6,111 bases of DNA from Tateyamaria sp. (GCA_018668195.1 JABITU010000227.1:1-6111); one strand, 5' to 3'. Positions 1-5,611 are shown, counted from the stretch's first letter. Numbers and translations: made by a program. Notes: generated by a model not told the origin, from the sequence alone.

Positions 1-267
1 GCCCTCAACCTCTGGCCCAGTCTCTTCGATCCAGCCCGCGTTTTCGTGCCCAAGGATAAGGGGCAAGAGAGTATCAGCATTCGAGCCTGTGCGAGGTCGC
101 CAGACACCTTCGATCATGTGAAGGTCTGTCCGGCAGACTCCCGCGCCGCCGATCCGCACAATGACATCCGACCCTTTCGATATGACCGGGTCTGGAACGT
201 CCTCATATGACAGCCAGCTTTCCGCCGTCAGATCATCGTCATGTGAATGCAGCACTTGCGCTTTCAT
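1..267 (-). CDS. Zinc-type alcohol dehydrogenase, N-terminal part (partial at left edge)
   Basis: This reading frame starts with ATG at 267 and runs leftwards off the window, giving 89 residues without a stop. The N-terminal segment has the GroES-like fold pattern of medium-chain zinc-dependent alcohol dehydrogenases. GAGVCRTDLH (41-50) carries the expected catalytic-zinc cysteine, Cys45, and GHENAG (73-78) carries His74 and Glu75 of the GHExxG motif. Such enzymes interconvert alcohols and aldehydes or ketones with NAD(P) in the cytoplasm. The start is supported by AGGAG (276-280) eight bases upstream. The gene lies 31 bp downstream of the SDR gene on the same strand, so the two are probably co-transcribed. 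The cofactor-binding Rossmann half and the structural-zinc cysteines are outside the window, so the substrate and exact subfamily cannot be named. The family call is firm. Confidence 0.9.
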   Translation of the reverse strand, partial: MKAQVLHSHDDDLTAESWLSYEDVPDPVISKGSDVIVRIGGAGVCRTDLHMIEGVWRPRTGSNADTLLPLILGHENAGWIEETGPEVEG

Positions 268-298
268 GCGTATTTCTCCTGCCCCAAGGCCGCTCGTC

Positions 299-1054
299 TT
301 AGAACATCACCTCACCACCGTTTGGTGAGATGCAGCTGCCATGAAAGAAATTACCCGCGTCAGAGGCAAGAAACACAACGGCCGGAGCGATTTCGCTGAC
401 TTCGGCAAAGCGACCCAGCGGAATCGCAGCTTTCAGAGTGTCTAGCAGTTCAGTCGACAGAGGCGTCAGCAGGTCGGTATTGGTCACTCCGGGGGCAACC
501 GCATTGACCAAGACGCCCGTGTCAGCAGATTCCAACGCCAAAGCTTTGGTCAGCGTCGCGTTCGCGCCTTTAGCGGCACAGTAGTGCGTCAGCGTCGGCG
601 CGCCTTTGTAGGCCAGCTGCGATGTGATGTTGATGATACGACCTTCTCCGCGCGCTTTCATGTCGCGGTAGGCGGCTTGCGCCATAAAGAACGTGCCTTT
701 GACGTGCACATTCAACATGCGGTCAAAGCTTTCTTCACTGATATCTTCGAAATTTTCTGTAATGTTGTGACCGGCGTTGTTGACCAAAATATCGACTTCG
801 CCAAGTGCCGCTTTCGCAGAGGCATAAAAGTTGCGAACAGCTGCAACGTCAGACACATCGCAATCGGCTTCCATACACTTGCGGCCCATCGCTTCGATCT
901 GTGCTTTTGTTTCCGCGGCCTTGTCGCCATCCCGGAAATGACAAAATGCAATGTCGGCACCCTCATGTGCCAATGCCAGCGCAATTCCCTGTCCGATGCC
1001 ACGAGAGCCCCCGGACACAACCGCTGTTTTCCCTGTCAGTTTACCTTGAGACAT
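299..1054 (-). CDS. Short-chain dehydrogenase/reductase (FabG-like SDR)
   Basis: The product is a 251-residue classical SDR, the usual length for the family, and a probable cytoplasmic NAD(P)-dependent oxidoreductase. The cofactor motif reads SGGSRGIG (14-21), a variant of TGxxxGIG. The NNAG motif is at 92-95. The catalytic tetrad is complete: Asn115, Ser145, Tyr158 and Lys162 (YCAAK). The PG motif after the active site is at 188-189. The start at 1054 is preferred over an in-frame ATG eight codons upstream because GGGAGGA lies six bases before it, within the longer version. The sequence resembles 3-oxoacyl-ACP reductases, but many SDRs with other substrates look the same. Standing directly upstream of an alcohol dehydrogenase and divergent from an AcoR-like regulator, it more likely acts in catabolism of an alcohol or ketone than in fatty-acid synthesis (inference). 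Confidence 0.95.
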   Translation of the reverse strand: MSQGKLTGKTAVVSGGSRGIGQGIALALAHEGADIAFCHFRDGDKAAETKAQIEAMGRKCMEADCDVSDVAAVRNFYASAKAALGEVDILVNNAGHNITENFEDISEESFDRMLNVHVKGTFFMAQAAYRDMKARGEGRIINITSQLAYKGAPTLTHYCAAKGANATLTKALALESADTGVLVNAVAPGVTNTDLLTPLSTELLDTLKAAIPLGRFAEVSEIAPAVVFLASDAGNFFHGSCISPNGGEVMF

Positions 1055-1060
1055 AAATCT

Positions 1061-1067
1061 TCCTCCC
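1061..1067 (-). promoter_or_regulatory. Shine-Dalgarno site that fixes the SDR start
   Basis: On the minus strand the bases read GGGAGGA, followed by a six-base spacer and ATG at 1052-1054. This near-consensus ribosome binding site decides for the shorter SDR protein. The longer in-frame ATG at 1078 would place this site inside the coding region, and I see no comparable site upstream of it. Confidence 0.85.
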
Positions 1068-1096
1068 AGAGCCGCCACAAAGCGACCACACGCCGG

Positions 1097-1105
1097 CTTA
1101 TACCA
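1097..1105 (-). promoter_or_regulatory. Candidate extended -10 promoter for the SDR-ADH operon
   Basis: The minus strand reads TGGTATAAG, which fits the extended -10 pattern TGnTATAAT with one mismatch in the hexamer. No good -35 hexamer lies at the usual distance, as expected for an extended -10 or activator-dependent promoter. Transcription would begin near 1090, about 36 bases before the SDR start codon. The inverted repeats at 1175-1191 and 1207-1223 would then be centred roughly 93 and 125 bases upstream. This is a pattern match only. Confidence 0.4.
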
Positions 1106-1153
1106 CTCTGTCCGAGTTCCAGCGTTTCGTGGGCTGTGTTGATCATTTTTGAA

Positions 1154-1169
1154 CCAAAGCGCGTGCCCC
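1154..1169 (-). promoter_or_regulatory. Sigma54-like -24/-12 element with altered -12 box
   Basis: Read on the minus strand, GGGCACG (1168-1162) is followed by four bases and TTGGT (1157-1153). The sigma54 consensus is TGGCACG-N4-TTGCW. The spacing is exact and the -24 box nearly perfect, but the almost invariant GC of the -12 box reads GG. It points toward the SDR gene and would start transcription near 1142. It may be a relic or a chance match. Confidence 0.25.
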
Positions 1170-1174
1170 GGCGG

Positions 1175-1191
1175 TGTTCAGATTTTGAAAC
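1175..1191. promoter_or_regulatory. Imperfect inverted repeat, candidate operator (distal copy)
   Basis: TGTTCA is followed by five bases and TGAAAC. The left arm and its two preceding G bases match the second site at 1205-1212 exactly; the right arm is an imperfect complement in which only the TGAA core agrees. Its centre lies 32 bp from that of the second site, about three helical turns. This suggests two binding sites for one regulator on the same DNA face, with the adjacent AcoR-like protein as the obvious candidate (inference). Confidence 0.45.
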
Positions 1192-1206
1192 TCGACCATA
1201 AATCGG

Positions 1207-1223
1207 TGTTCATTTTGTGAACA
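1207..1223. promoter_or_regulatory. Perfect inverted repeat TGTTCA-N5-TGAACA, candidate operator
   Basis: The two six-base arms are exact reverse complements, separated by TTTTG. The site lies between the divergent genes and ends six bases before the candidate -35 box of the regulator gene. It could serve both activation of the SDR operon and autoregulation of the regulator. Dyads of this size suit dimeric Fis-type helix-turn-helix proteins, but the binding specificity is not known from the sequence. Confidence 0.55.
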
Positions 1224-1229
1224 GTCCGC

Positions 1230-1259
1230 TTGAAGTGGTGCTATTTTGCGATCTTTAAT
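1230..1259 (+). promoter_or_regulatory. Candidate sigma70-type promoter of the regulator gene
   Basis: TTGAAG (1230-1235) and TTTAAT (1254-1259) are separated by 18 bp. They match the -35 consensus in four positions and the -10 consensus in five. The predicted start is near 1266, giving a short leader of about 25 bases before the GTG codon. The perfect dyad at 1207-1223 sits just upstream and would be centred near -51. Confidence 0.45.
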
Positions 1260-1280
1260 GTAGAACCTGCACCAACGTTG

Positions 1281-1286
1281 GGAGGA
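1281..1286 (+). promoter_or_regulatory. Shine-Dalgarno site supporting a GTG start
   Basis: GGAGGA lies four bases (five from the GGAGG core) before GTG at 1291. The next in-frame ATG, at 1300, would be 13 bases away, and a further one lies at 1306. The spacing favours GTG as the start, though it is at the short end of the normal range. Confidence 0.7.
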
Positions 1287-1290
1287 CGCT

Positions 1291-3132
1291 GTGCAATCTA
1301 TGTTTATGAAGGCGCGAACAGCGCTTGAAACCAAAGGGCGTTTTGCGTCTGGGGCCGTCCCAGAAGAAATCGCTGACAGCTGGTACAGATGCCTCGGGCA
1401 TGGGTTAGATCCAGTCGGAGAACCACTAGACGCAGACATCGGCATACACGCTCTTCGAGAAACGCGCCAAAAACACGAGAAACTGCTTCGAGTTATCCGC
1501 CCCGAACTTGAACTTTTGAGCACACAAATCGCTGGCACCAACCATATGACTGCGTTCGCCGATAACCGTGGCGTAGTGCTTGATGCGATAATGGACACAG
1601 AGTTCAGCATGTCCAAATGTGCGCGTTCTGTGCGATGCGGCACCATTTGGGATGAAAAACTGCGTGGCACAAACGCTCTTGGCCTTGCACTTCACACCGG
1701 GCGAACAAGCATGGTGACAGGAGCTGAGCACTATTTTGCCAGTCACAGCAAGGTGTCGTGCGTCGCAACACCCGTTTTCGACAGTCAGGGCCAGATCGTC
1801 GGCCTGTTGGACGCCTCATCCGAAGTCGCGGCACGACAATTCCATACTCAGGCCCTGGTCGAGCTTGCTGCGTCAAATATCGAAAACCGACTGTTCATCG
1901 AAGATCACCGCGCCAACAATATCGTCCAATTTCACCCGCGCGAAGAATACCTCAAGACGCAAAGCGTTGGCATGATCAGTTTTGACGAAAACGGCACAAT
2001 CCTTGGTGCGAACAGGCGCGCCGCACAATTGCTGAATGGTCTCGACTTTGCCGGCCTGTCCCAATTCCGTGATGTTTTCAGAACTGATTTTGGAACCAAC
2101 CTGTCGGCCATGCGCGGCGGTGAAACCGTTCGGCTGGTGGACTGGTTGAATTCTGCATTCTTTGCACGCATCCGTTTGTCACGATTGGCTTTGGGCACCA
2201 GTTCGCAAAACCTAGCACTTAATTTGCCGTCCACTTATGAAGTCCCCAGCCTGCCCGACACGCCTGTTTTCCGGGACGAACAGGTTCTCAACAGTCTGAG
2301 ACTGGCCATACGCGCCGCAAAAATGATAACCCCGCAACATGTGATCGGCGCGCCGGGTACGGGGCGCACGACATTTGTGCAAGCCGTTCACAAAGCAAGT
2401 TGCCCAGATAAACCTCTGATTGCGATTGACTGCCGCACGGCGAACGTAAACGCAGAGAGCGATGGGTTGACCGGTGAGCTATTTGGCGGTGACAACAACA
2501 GCAGTTTTCTGATTGAGACCGGCGGCATGCTAGTTCTCGAAGACCTTTCAGAGGCAACCGGCCGCGCATCAGAGCAGCTTGCACAGTTAATCAACCGACT
2601 GTTGCAACATAAATCTTCGGCCAAATGGTCAATTATCGTTACAGAAAATGACGACCCCAAAGAAGCTGCCCATTGGCCAAAATTCGTATCGATGACATTC
2701 TCCAAGCTGCGTCAGTTGGAATTTCAACTTCCGGCCCTGAAAGAGCGAAGCGACGCGTCTTTGATAGCTGTTTCGATGATGGCGCGACTTTCAACGGACC
2801 ATCAGTTGTCGCGTTCAGCAATCGACGCCATTTTTGACCTGCATGCGCCAAATACGTTTTATGATCTGGAAAAACTTCTGACGACTTTGGCCATTCAGTG
2901 CTCTGCAAGCGTTTTGCGGGCTGAACATGTTAATCGCTACATCGTCCATGAAGACCTGCGCGACGCGGTGTGTCCAAGGTGCAAGGGCAACAGCGCCAAA
3001 GAAGCCAAGTGTCGTGAAATCAATCGTGTGTTTGTGGAATGTAATGCAAATATCGCTCTTGCAGCCCGCAAACTGGGCGTATCCAGAAACACCGTTTACG
3101 CGCACACGCGCATCAGCGTCGATGAAGGCTAA
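1291..3132 (+). CDS. AcoR-like transcriptional regulator with degenerate AAA+ domain lacking GAFTGA
   Basis: The 613-residue product has the architecture of AcoR-type enhancer-binding regulators. The N-terminal family motif around SWYRCLGHGLDP is at 30-41. A GAF-type sensor spans about 75-200, with the hallmark GTNALGLAL at 126-134, EHYFA at 146-150 and a C-A-T-P segment at 157-161. A PAS-like stretch begins near 225. An AAA+ remnant spans about 330-545, and a Fis-type helix-turn-helix is at 575-606 (AARKLGVSRNTVYAH, 591-605). The AAA+ part is eroded. Walker A reads GAPGTGRT (353-360), with Arg for Lys. Between ELFG (396-399) and GG (411-412) about ten residues are missing compared with NtrC-type proteins, which removes GAFTGA. 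Walker B reads LVLEDL (414-419). PALKER (481-486) replaces PPLRER. It therefore probably cannot remodel sigma54 holoenzyme and may act with the housekeeping sigma factor. A CxxC pair (561, 564) and Cys574 precede the helix-turn-helix. Its likely targets are the divergent SDR-ADH genes and possibly the downstream transporter. The ligand is unknown. Confidence 0.9.
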   Translation: MQSMFMKARTALETKGRFASGAVPEEIADSWYRCLGHGLDPVGEPLDADIGIHALRETRQKHEKLLRVIRPELELLSTQIAGTNHMTAFADNRGVVLDAIMDTEFSMSKCARSVRCGTIWDEKLRGTNALGLALHTGRTSMVTGAEHYFASHSKVSCVATPVFDSQGQIVGLLDASSEVAARQFHTQALVELAASNIENRLFIEDHRANNIVQFHPREEYLKTQSVGMISFDENGTILGANRRAAQLLNGLDFAGLSQFRDVFRTDFGTNLSAMRGGETVRLVDWLNSAFFARIRLSRLALGTSSQNLALNLPSTYEVPSLPDTPVFRDEQVLNSLRLAIRAAKMITPQHVIGAPGTGRTTFVQAVHKASCPDKPLIAIDCRTANVNAESDGLTGELFGGDNNSSFLIETGGMLVLEDLSEATGRASEQLAQLINRLLQHKSSAKWSIIVTENDDPKEAAHWPKFVSMTFSKLRQLEFQLPALKERSDASLIAVSMMARLSTDHQLSRSAIDAIFDLHAPNTFYDLEKLLTTLAIQCSASVLRAEHVNRYIVHEDLRDAVCPRCKGNSAKEAKCREINRVFVECNANIALAARKLGVSRNTVYAHTRISVDEG

Positions 3133-3392
3133 GGTCAGACTTTAATATCAGGAGATGGCAGAACGCCAAAAGTTGAGCATATTCGTTAATCTCGTACAAG
3201 CAAACCACAGCTTGGTACATAGAATTGGCTCAGCAATATAAGCAGCCATGGCGGCACTACAAAGTTGCTATAGAACGACAACATTCAAAAATTTCTTGAT
3301 CGCTTGCTTGCTGCTTTCGACTAATCAGCTTTTCTTTTTTATATCGCCCGCATAGGCTAAGCCTTAGGAGAAATTCCACAGGGAGAATACTC
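3133..3392 (+). other. AT-rich intergenic leader of the transporter operon
   Basis: This 260-bp gap separates the regulator from the binding-protein gene. I see no convincing intrinsic terminator after the regulator, so some read-through is possible. It holds an eight-base palindrome GCCATGGC (3245-3252), overlapping short dyads around GGCTAAGCC (AGGCT-A-AGCCT, 3354-3364; CTAAG-C-CTTAG, 3357-3367), and a pyrimidine-rich run at 3328-3340. A strong ribosome binding site, AGGGAG (3380-3385), lies seven bases before the ATG at 3393. I found no copy of the TGTTCA-N5-TGAACA dyad here. Confidence 0.6.
3296..3325 (+). promoter_or_regulatory. Weak candidate promoter for the transporter operon
   Basis: TTGATC (3296-3301) and ACTAAT (3320-3325) are separated by 18 bp, each matching the sigma70 consensus in four positions. 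Other weak options are TGCTATAGA (3266-3274, extended -10 style) and TATATC (3340-3345). A separate promoter is expected because binding-protein genes are usually strongly expressed, but the exact position is uncertain. Confidence 0.25.
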
Positions 3393-4592
3393 ATGAAGAA
3401 AATGCTTATGGCCTCTGCTGCTACAGCACTTATGGCCGGAACCGCCTTTGCAGGCGGTCACGCCAAAGAAGTCAAGATTGGTGTAATCCTAGGCTTTACC
3501 GGCCCAATTGAATCGCTGACGCCGTCTATGGCTGACGGTGCAGAACTAGCAATGAAAGAAGTCACAGATTCAGGCCTGCTGCTGGACAGCGCAACAGTCA
3601 CATCCGTGCGCGCAGATAGTACATGCGTTGACGCAGGCGCTGCCACTGCTGCCGCAGAACGTCTGATCACATCAGATGGTGTCGATGGCATCATGGGCGC
3701 AGATTGTTCCGGCGTAACCGGCGCAATACTGAACAACGTGGCCGTGGCCAATGGTGTCGTAATGATTTCGCCTTCGGCAACGTCGCCCGGGCTGTCGCAC
3801 AACGATAACGAAGACAACGGCCTGTTCTTTCGAACCGCACCTTCGGACGCGCGTCAGGGCGTCGTGATGACCCAAGTTCTGATGGAGGACGGCATCGATG
3901 AAGTTGCCGTGACCTACACCAACAATGACTATGGCAAAGGTCTGGCTGACAGCTTCCAAGCCGCGTTCGAGGCCGCTGGCGGCACTGTGACAATCAACGC
4001 AGCGCACGAAGACGGCAAGGCCGACTATTCGGCTGAAGTCGGTGCTTTAGCATCGGCGGGTGGCGACCGGCTTGTTGTTGCCGGCTATGTGGATCAGGGT
4101 GGCTCGGGTATTGTGCGCGCGGCACTGGACACTGGTGCGTTTGACACGTTCCACTTCCCCGATGGCATGATCGGTGCCAAACTGCAGGACAACTTTGGTG
4201 ACGAGATCGAAGGCTCTACCGGACAACACCCCGGTACCGACAGCGAAGGGGCTGCAATGTTCACCGAAATGGTGGGCGGAGCATTTGACGCCACATCGCC
4301 GTTCACCCCAGAAAGCTATGATGCGGCAGCGCTGATCATGCTGGCCATGCAGGCGGCAGACTCCAAAGATAGCAACGACTATAAAGCCAAGGTTATGGAC
4401 GTGGCCAACGCACCTGGGGAGCAAATCTTCCCTGGTCAGCTGGCCAAAGCGCTGCAAATTCTCAAGGACGGTGGCGAAATCGACTATGTCGGAGCGACGG
4501 CTGTCGAACTGATCGGCTCGGGTGAATCGGCGGGCAACTACCGTCAAATCGTCATCCAAGGCGGCGAGATTACGACGGCCAAGTACCGCTAA
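3393..4592 (+). CDS. ABC transporter substrate-binding protein, branched-chain amino acid type (LivJ-like)
   Basis: The 399-residue protein has a typical Sec signal peptide: MKK, a hydrophobic core, then a probable signal peptidase I cut after AFA at residue 20. It is thus a periplasmic binding protein. The mature part begins KEVKIGVILGFTGP, the usual opening of the Leu/Ile/Val-type (Peripla_BP_6) family. Further family features are the ATAAAERLI helix (84-92), SPSATSPGLS (126-135), FRTAPSD (146-152) and the YTNNDYGKGLADSF segment (175-188). Cys78 and Cys105 are the only cysteines in the mature protein and may form the disulfide common in this family. Length is normal. Specificity cannot be inferred: family members bind amino acids, amides, urea, aromatic acids and other small organics. 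It heads an operon with LivG- and LivF-type ATPases, and a terminator-like hairpin follows, which should favour excess binding protein over the membrane complex. Confidence 0.95.
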   Translation: MKKMLMASAATALMAGTAFAGGHAKEVKIGVILGFTGPIESLTPSMADGAELAMKEVTDSGLLLDSATVTSVRADSTCVDAGAATAAAERLITSDGVDGIMGADCSGVTGAILNNVAVANGVVMISPSATSPGLSHNDNEDNGLFFRTAPSDARQGVVMTQVLMEDGIDEVAVTYTNNDYGKGLADSFQAAFEAAGGTVTINAAHEDGKADYSAEVGALASAGGDRLVVAGYVDQGGSGIVRAALDTGAFDTFHFPDGMIGAKLQDNFGDEIEGSTGQHPGTDSEGAAMFTEMVGGAFDATSPFTPESYDAAALIMLAMQAADSKDSNDYKAKVMDVANAPGEQIFPGQLAKALQILKDGGEIDYVGATAVELIGSGESAGNYRQIVIQGGEITTAKYR

Positions 4593-4595
4593 GCC

Positions 4596-4609
4596 GGTTC
4601 TTTAGAACC
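4596..4609 (+). repeat. Short palindrome GGTTCT-TT-AGAACC after the binding-protein gene
   Basis: The six-base arms (4596-4601 and 4604-4609) are exact complements, but the two-base centre is too tight for a full RNA hairpin; GGTTC-N4-GAACC would fold with a four-base loop. It begins three bases after the stop codon and lies directly before the larger hairpin, so the two form a tandem structure at the mRNA end. Confidence 0.5.
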
Positions 4610-4611
4610 TG

Positions 4612-4638
4612 AACAGCCCGGATAATTTCCGGGCTGTT
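4612..4638 (+). terminator. Terminator-like hairpin between binding-protein and livG-type genes
   Basis: AACAGCCCGG (4612-4621) pairs perfectly with CCGGGCTGTT (4629-4638) across the seven-base loop ATAATTT. The stem has ten pairs including six G-C. Only TTTGTACAT-like sequence follows, so the U-tract is weak. I expect partial termination or stabilisation of the upstream mRNA 3' end, rather than a complete stop, because the livG gene follows closely without an obvious strong promoter of its own. Confidence 0.75.
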
Positions 4639-4690
4639 TGTACATCTTGAGTACCGTTTCAATACGGAACAAGAGGGAACGGAAAAACAA

Positions 4691-5473
4691 ATGATCGTCG
4701 TTGACGACATACAGAAGCATTTTGGCGGGTTTCGCGCCGTTGACGGGGCAAGCCTTAAGATTGTGGCTGGTTCGATCACTGGGCTTATTGGCCCTAATGG
4801 CGCAGGTAAAACCACCCTTTTCAATGTGATAGCAGGTGTACTTCATCCAGACTCTGGACGAGTGACGATGGGCGGTGAAGACATCACCGCACTGCCACCA
4901 CATACCCTGTTTCACAAGGGGCTCTTGCGCACGTTTCAGATTGCGCACGAGTTTTCGTCGATGAGTTGCCGAGAGAACTTGATGATGGTGCCCGGCGCAC
5001 AATCTGGCGAGACTCTTTGGAACACTTGGTTTGGGCGCAAGCGTATCGCAAATGAGGAACGTGCACTTGCTGCCAAGGCGGACGAAGTATTAGAGTTTTT
5101 GACCATCGAACACCTGGCAGACCACAAGGCGGGTCAGGTTTCGGGCGGGCAGAAAAAACTGTTAGAGCTTGGACGCACCATGATGGTGGACGCCAAGATT
5201 GTCTTTCTGGACGAGGTCGGCGCGGGCGTGAACCGCACGCTGCTCAACACCATCGGTGACGCGATCCTGAGATTGAACCGAGAACGCGGTTATACATTCG
5301 TCGTGATCGAACATGACATGGATTTCATCGGACGTATTTGCGACCCGGTTATTTGCATGGCCGAGGGGCGCGTGCTGGCCGAAGGGACGCTTGACGAGAT
5401 CAAGGCAAATGAGCAGGTGATCGAGGCCTATCTGGGCACGGGCCTCAAAAACAAGGATAAGGTGGGCGCATGA
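4691..5473 (+). CDS. livG: LivG-type ABC transporter ATP-binding protein
   Basis: This 260-residue cytoplasmic ATPase energises import of the solute captured by the preceding binding protein. All nucleotide-binding motifs are present: Walker A GPNGAGKT (34-41), Q-loop RTFQ with Gln83, signature VSGGQ (150-154), Walker B KIVFLDE (169-175, Glu175 catalytic) and the switch histidine His208 in EHDM. The extra segment between Q-loop and signature and the C-terminal EVxxxYLG-like end (QVIEAYLG, 242-249) are typical of the LivG branch. After Walker B the chain reads LDEVGAGVN where most relatives have LDEPxAGL(N). The start is preceded only by GGAA (4681-4684) and a more distant AGAGGG (4672-4677), so its ribosome site is weak. 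The symbol denotes the family, not proven branched-chain amino acid specificity. The stop codon overlaps an ATG (ATGA, 5470-5473). Confidence 0.93.
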   Translation: MIVVDDIQKHFGGFRAVDGASLKIVAGSITGLIGPNGAGKTTLFNVIAGVLHPDSGRVTMGGEDITALPPHTLFHKGLLRTFQIAHEFSSMSCRENLMMVPGAQSGETLWNTWFGRKRIANEERALAAKADEVLEFLTIEHLADHKAGQVSGGQKKLLELGRTMMVDAKIVFLDEVGAGVNRTLLNTIGDAILRLNRERGYTFVVIEHDMDFIGRICDPVICMAEGRVLAEGTLDEIKANEQVIEAYLGTGLKNKDKVGA

Positions 5474-5495
5474 CTGTGTTTCGCTCTCGCTGCCA

Positions 5496-5515
5496 GAACA
5501 AACATAGCTTTGTTC
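5496..5515 (+). repeat. Inverted repeat GAACAAA-N6-TTTGTTC
   Basis: The seven-base arms (5496-5502 and 5509-5515) are exact complements around the loop CATAGC. The stem is AT-rich and would be weak as RNA. There is no U-tract, so it is not a typical terminator. Confidence 0.5.
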
Positions 5516-5524
5516 AGTTGAAGT

Positions 5525-5550
5525 TTGGGATTGAAGATAAAGGATCCCAA
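5525..5550 (+). repeat. Inverted repeat TTGGGAT-N12-ATCCCAA before a mini-ORF start
   Basis: The seven-base arms (5525-5531 and 5544-5550) are exact complements with a 12-base loop; a G-U pair could extend the stem inward. The loop ends in AAAGG, a Shine-Dalgarno-like sequence for the ATG at 5553. The 5' arm contains both TTG codons that could start a longer LivF. A structure here could affect translation at the junction (inference). Confidence 0.5.
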
Positions 5551-5611
5551 CAATGAAGATGGCAGAAATTCGGATGCGCCGAAACCAAATCCAAAAAACA
5601 CGGACAGGCCT

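Larger units (their letters stand above)
5474..5611 (+). other. livG-livF spacer with two mini-ORFs, two hairpins and chained ATGA overlaps
   Basis: Neighbouring Liv ATPase genes often touch, yet here 138 bp separate the livG stop from the first good ATG of livF. An ATG overlapping the livG stop (5470) opens a 28-codon frame ending at 5556. That stop overlaps another ATG (5553), opening a 20-codon frame ending at 5615. Its stop overlaps the livF ATG (5612). Neither short peptide resembles a known family. Separately, the livF frame is open back to 5522, after a TGA at 5519-5521, without an ATG. It contains TTG codons at 5525 and 5531 and would encode a polar, Asn/Asp/Pro-rich stretch including SDAPKPNPKNTDRP. 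Readings include real coupled leader peptides, a TTG-started longer LivF, or an insertion or frameshift in an ancestral livF start. Confidence 0.55.

Noticed and set aside
584..1201. Long plus-strand open frame of 205 codons opposite the SDR gene
   Set aside because: It lies antisense to a complete SDR with all catalytic motifs and has no recognisable domain; it is the shadow of the real gene.
3253..3269. Sigma54-like GGCAC...TTGCT upstream of the transporter operon
   Set aside because: The interval between GG and GC is 12 bases rather than the strict 10, so sigma54 would not be expected to use it.
3264..3282. GTTG-N11-CAAC dyad before the transporter operon as an operator
   Set aside because: Four-base arms with a long spacer are expected by chance, and it does not match the dyads in the divergent region.
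3248..3355. 35-codon plus-strand frame in the leader of the binding-protein gene, with a hydrophobic middle (FLIACLLL)
   Set aside because: No ribosome binding site precedes the ATG, the hydrophobicity follows from the pyrimidine-rich DNA, and the frame overlaps the likely promoter.
4047..4559. Minus-strand frame of 170 codons opposite the binding-protein gene
   Set aside because: It is an antisense shadow of a clear periplasmic binding protein and its translation has no family features.
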